Assembly (NCBI GenBank): GCA_021796055.1
Contig: JAJYOS010000254.1
Span: 1 to 8,278, forward strand
Direction: 5' to 3'
Source: Bacteroidota bacterium
GTDB lineage: Bacteria > Bacteroidota > Kryptoniia > Kryptoniales > JAKASW01
DNA: 8,278 nucleotides
The notes beneath the pieces are model-generated. The model had not been told where the DNA came from. It did no database searches and saw only the letters and a program-made list of their open reading frames with translations. Below, piece by piece: positions 5,604-8,278 of this stretch (its first letter is position 1; every line of letters begins with the position of its first letter). Both the position numbers and the translations under genes were made by a program.

Positions 5604-6365
5604 ATGGAAGGTTTACCACTTTCGGGCAAACGGATTGTAGTAACACGAGCCGAAGAGCAATCCGGCGCCATCTCGGCCGGTTTGGAAAAGTTGGGTGCTA
5701 ATGTGATTGGCCTCCCGACGATAAAGATAGAGCAGGCAATCCTGTCACCTGATGCGTTGAAGAAACTCTCAGCCTTCAGCAAATATGACGTCGTTGTTTT
5801 TACATCCGTCAACGCCGTCCAGCATATCGGTTCGCATGTGTCTCTAAGAAAAGATGCCGGTGGCAAGCCGTTCGTGGTGGCAATCGGGAAAAAAACGGCA
5901 GAGATGCTGAATGTGTATGGAGTAAATCCCGATCTCATGCCCGAGAAGTATACTTCGTCAGATTTGCTTAAATCTCTCGGCGATCTGGATTGGAAGGGGA
6001 AAAGAATCCTCATCCCCAAGGGGAATCTTGCGGGAAGCGAAATCGCCGCTCTCATAAGGGCGCAGGGTGGCGATGTCGATGAGATTGTCGTGTACAACAC
6101 ACTTCCCAACACTTCGCTGGAGCATGAATTGAAATCGCGGATCTCATCAGGCGAGTTCGATGGCGTTGTCTTTTTCAGCCCTTCCCAAATAAAAAATTTC
6201 CTGGCGGTGTTCGGTGCCTCCGTGCTTAAAAGCAAGGAGATCGCTGTTATCGGTCCGACAACGAAGAAAGCGGCGGAGGAGGCGGGGCTTAAGGTCGACG
6301 TTGTTCCCGCTAATTCCACGATAGAGGGCTTGATTGCTAGTATGGTCGAACATGAAAAATTTTGA
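5604..6365 (+). CDS. hemD: uroporphyrinogen-III synthase
   Basis: HemD cyclises hydroxymethylbilane and inverts ring D to give uroporphyrinogen III, the branch point to heme, siroheme and corrinoids. The family is poorly conserved in sequence but this protein (253 residues from the ATG) shows the usual marks: GKRIVVTRAEEQSGAISAGL near the start, GANVIGLPTIKI at about 32-43, DVVVFTSVNAV at about 62-72, VVAIGKKTAEML near 91-102, a second domain with KRILIPKGNLAG and VDEIVVYNT, DGVVFFSPSQIKNF, and AVIGPTTKKAAEEAGL followed by TIEGLI near the end. The two-domain layout and length are normal. Its position between hemC and hemE supports the call. It starts 31 bases after hemC and overlaps hemE by 14 bases. 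An upstream TTG would add one residue. Confidence 0.96.
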   Translation: MEGLPLSGKRIVVTRAEEQSGAISAGLEKLGANVIGLPTIKIEQAILSPDALKKLSAFSKYDVVVFTSVNAVQHIGSHVSLRKDAGGKPFVVAIGKKTAEMLNVYGVNPDLMPEKYTSSDLLKSLGDLDWKGKRILIPKGNLAGSEIAALIRAQGGDVDEIVVYNTLPNTSLEHELKSRISSGEFDGVVFFSPSQIKNFLAVFGASVLKSKEIAVIGPTTKKAAEEAGLKVDVVPANSTIEGLIASMVEHEKF

Positions 6366-7389
6366 TAACGATTTACTCCTCCGAGTACTCAGGGGGGAAC
6401 GGGCTGAAAGGACACCGATATGGATCATGCGCCAGGCGGGACGTTATCTCCCCGAGTATATGGCTGTCAGAGCCCAGCATGATTTTCTCACCATGTGCAG
6501 GGTGCCGGAACTTTCATCTGAAGTGACTATACAACCCGTCGACATAATAGGCGTCGACGCAGCAATCATTTTTTCAGATATACTCGTGCTCCCAGAGGCG
6601 ATGGGACTTAATCTCGTCGTCGAAGAAGGGAAAGGTGGACCGCGTTTCACCAACACGATAAGGAGGAAATCCGATCTTTCTTCGATTCATGCGGCTGACT
6701 GCGAAAATGATTTGAAGTATGTCGCAGACGCGATCCGGCTCGCCGTGGAAAGGCTGAACGGGCGCGTGCCCCTCATAGGATTCTGTGGCTCGCCATGGAC
6801 ACTTTTCGCGTATATGGTGGAAGGAAAAGGAGGAGAATTCGTCCACGCGAGAGCCATGCTGTATGAAGATCCAGCTACGGCTCACGAAGTTTTGCAGCTG
6901 CTGACTTCCAGCGCGATATCCTATTTGAAAATGCAGCGCGCGGCTGGGGCGGATGTCATCCAGCTTTTTGACTCGTGGGCGGGTGTCCTTTCGCCCCGCC
7001 TTTACGAGGAGTTCTCGCTCAGATACATAAAACAAATTGTTGACTCGCTTCGGAATGAAGTCCCCGTGATCGTCTTCGCGAAAGCGGCGAACCACTCTTT
7101 GAGGAAGATGGGCGATGTAGGCGCCTCGGCTGTCAGCGTCGACTGGACGATAAGCATCGACGAAGCGGCCAAAACCGTAGGCGGTGTCGTTCAAGGCAAT
7201 CTTGATCCTTCCGTGCTGTTTGCCGGCAAGGGGACGATTCGGTCGGAAGCGGAAAAGGTTCTTGCGCAGGCGCCAAAGGGAAGACACATCTTCAATCTCG
7301 GCCACGGCATACTGCCCGGTACGCCAGTAGAAGGAGTGAAGACTCTCGTCGATTTCGTGAAGGGCTGGAAAGCGTTTGAGCGGAATTAA
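6352..7389 (+). CDS. hemE: uroporphyrinogen decarboxylase
   Basis: HemE removes the four acetate carboxyls of uroporphyrinogen III to give coproporphyrinogen III, without cofactor, as a cytoplasmic dimer. From the ATG it has 345 residues, the usual length. Seen: WIMRQAGRYLPEY at 24-36 with substrate-binding Arg27 and Arg31; FSDILVLPEAMG at 74-85 with the key Asp76; LIGFCGSPWTLFAYMVEG at 141-158 with Tyr154; QLFDSWAG at 204-211 with Ser208; VQGNLDP at 280-286; and NLGHGILPGTP at 315-325 with His318. All active-site positions expected from the human and bacterial enzymes are present. A TTG at 6334 in frame would add MLVWSN; the ATG is preferred because the family begins close to the conserved FDNDLLLR segment. 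It starts inside hemD with a 14-base overlap and no good Shine-Dalgarno sequence, again suggesting coupling. Confidence 0.98.
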   Translation: MKNFDNDLLLRVLRGERAERTPIWIMRQAGRYLPEYMAVRAQHDFLTMCRVPELSSEVTIQPVDIIGVDAAIIFSDILVLPEAMGLNLVVEEGKGGPRFTNTIRRKSDLSSIHAADCENDLKYVADAIRLAVERLNGRVPLIGFCGSPWTLFAYMVEGKGGEFVHARAMLYEDPATAHEVLQLLTSSAISYLKMQRAAGADVIQLFDSWAGVLSPRLYEEFSLRYIKQIVDSLRNEVPVIVFAKAANHSLRKMGDVGASAVSVDWTISIDEAAKTVGGVVQGNLDPSVLFAGKGTIRSEAEKVLAQAPKGRHIFNLGHGILPGTPVEGVKTLVDFVKGWKAFERN

Positions 7390-7427
7390 TGGAGAAGGCC
7401 GCAACTGATTCGCTGTCTACTAACAGT

Positions 7428-7432
7428 AGGAG
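7428..7432 (+). promoter_or_regulatory. ribosome-binding site of hemH
   Basis: AGGAG lies six bases before the ATG at 7439 and fixes this start. The 49-base gap between hemE and hemH shows neither a terminator nor a convincing promoter. Confidence 0.8.
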
Positions 7433-7438
7433 ATCGTA

Positions 7439-8278
7439 ATGGGTAAGATCGGTGTCGTGCTTCTGAACCTTGGCGGTCCCTTGTCGGCTGCGGATATCGA
7501 GGAATTTCTTTTTAATCTTTTTATGGACCCGTACATCATCGAGATTCCTTTACGCGGATTGCCCAGGAGGGCATTAGCCAGGTTCATAGCCAGGCGGCGC
7601 GCGAAGAAGACGGCTCATTACTACGACGTGATGGGGGGGAAGTCGCCTCAGTACGAACTCACCGTCACGCAGGCCGAAGCTCTGGAGAGCAGGCTTCGTC
7701 AGACGATCGACGCGAAAGTCTACGTCGGGATGAGATATTTTAAACCATATATCGAAGAAGCACACAACGCGATTCTGAATGATAACGTCGAGAATGTCGT
7801 GCTGCTTCCGCTATATCCTCATTATTCCAGGACGACGACGCTTTCTAGCTTTGAGGAGTGGAACCGTGTCACGCATAACCTCACGAGAAGGATGAAGGTG
7901 CTTCAGATTGAGAGTTACCACAACGACGCTCTTTACATCGAGGCGCTCACGGACAGAATCAACGAAGCTTTGACGAAATTTTCCGGGGCGATAAGAGAGG
8001 AAGTCTATCTCCTTTTCAGCGCTCATGGTGTTCCCGTCAGAGTGATAAAGCGGGGAGATCCGTATCAGAAACAGATCATCGAGACTGTCGATCTCGTGTC
8101 GGGGAAATTTTCAAATCCGTACTCGCTGGCATATCAGAGCAGGGTGGGTCCGGTAAAGTGGCTTGGCCCGCCGACGCTGGCCGAAATAAAACGACTCGCC
8201 GCGGAAGGAAAGAAGAATCTGCTCGTGATTCCGATAAGCTTCGTGAGCGAACACTCCGAGACCCTGTATGAAGTTAAT
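7439..8278 (+). CDS. hemH: ferrochelatase (3' end missing)
   Basis: The 280 visible codons are open to the right edge of the window. Ferrochelatase inserts ferrous iron into protoporphyrin IX (or coproporphyrin III in the Gram-positive type). Seen: VVLLNLGGP at 6-14, FLFNLFMDPYII at 23-34, GKSPQ at 67-71, VGMRYFKPYIEEA at 96-108, LLPLYPHYSRTTT at 122-134, FSAHGVP at 193-199 with the catalytic His196, YQSRVGPVKWLGP at 232-244, and FVSEHSETLYE at 268-278 with Glu274 matching the conserved metal/proton-handling Glu. Most homologues have SDHIETLYE; here Asp and Ile are Glu and Ser. Families run about 310-350 residues, so some 30-70 residues are missing. As in the Bacillus hemEHY order, it directly follows hemE; an oxidase gene may lie beyond the edge. 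Whether the substrate is proto- or coproporphyrin cannot be told here. Confidence 0.97.
   Translation, partial: MGKIGVVLLNLGGPLSAADIEEFLFNLFMDPYIIEIPLRGLPRRALARFIARRRAKKTAHYYDVMGGKSPQYELTVTQAEALESRLRQTIDAKVYVGMRYFKPYIEEAHNAILNDNVENVVLLPLYPHYSRTTTLSSFEEWNRVTHNLTRRMKVLQIESYHNDALYIEALTDRINEALTKFSGAIREEVYLLFSAHGVPVRVIKRGDPYQKQIIETVDLVSGKFSNPYSLAYQSRVGPVKWLGPPTLAEIKRLAAEGKKNLLVIPISFVSEHSETLYEVN

Noticed and set aside
5543..6319. A 258-codon open frame on the minus strand opposite hemD
   Set aside because: Serine- and leucine-rich low-complexity translation with no domain; hemD on the plus strand has a strong ribosome-binding site and proper context.
6574..7404. A 276-codon open frame on the minus strand opposite hemE
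   Set aside because: hemE is complete and conserved on the other strand; the antisense product is Arg/His/Phe-rich without recognisable motifs.

Overview
The window holds two divergently transcribed gene groups separated by a 425-base intergenic region (2054-2478). On the minus strand, reading leftward from about 2041, are a small exported protein with a fibronectin type III-like domain, a SpoIID/LytB-family peptidoglycan-remodelling protein, and a Maf nucleotide pyrophosphatase that runs off the left edge. On the plus strand, reading rightward from 2479, is a compact heme biosynthesis operon: a CcsA/HemX-type membrane protein, hemA, hemC, hemD, hemE and hemH. The hemH gene runs off the right edge. 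No tRNA, rRNA, mobile element or CRISPR array is visible.

The operon covers most of a C5 (glutamyl-tRNA) to protoheme route. HemA reduces glutamyl-tRNA to glutamate-1-semialdehyde. HemC polymerises porphobilinogen, HemD closes the ring to uroporphyrinogen III, HemE decarboxylates it to coproporphyrinogen III, and HemH inserts iron. hemL and hemB, which link HemA to HemC, are absent here, as is the oxidative branch (hemN/hemF, hemG/hemY). The gene order looks like a merger of the Bacillus-type hemAXCDBL and hemEHY clusters without B and L. Spacing is tight: two of the junctions are 14-base start/stop overlaps, and no intrinsic terminator is visible between the genes.

The minus-strand group is cell-envelope related. 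The small exported protein and SpoIID overlap by four bases (ATGA), and maf begins six bases after the SpoIID stop, so the three look like one transcription unit.

The organism is a Gram-negative-type bacterium of moderate GC content. The FnIII-like secreted protein, the SpoIID protein in what is probably a non-spore-former, the HemX-hemA-hemC-hemD order and TAnnTT-type promoter elements fit the Fibrobacterota-Chlorobiota-Bacteroidota group, for example an Ignavibacteriota- or Kryptonia-like lineage. This placement is inference from gene style, not from a marker gene.

Nothing here is clearly a new biological system. The points most worth checking are all in or next to the intergenic region: a matched pair of divergent promoters that would give leaderless or nearly leaderless mRNAs, a C7 tract in the spacer of the heme-operon promoter, a perfect palindrome over the other promoter, and a small unrecognised ORF with its own ribosome-binding site. 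The CcsA-like protein, which has lost most of its heme-handling WWD motif, also deserves a look.
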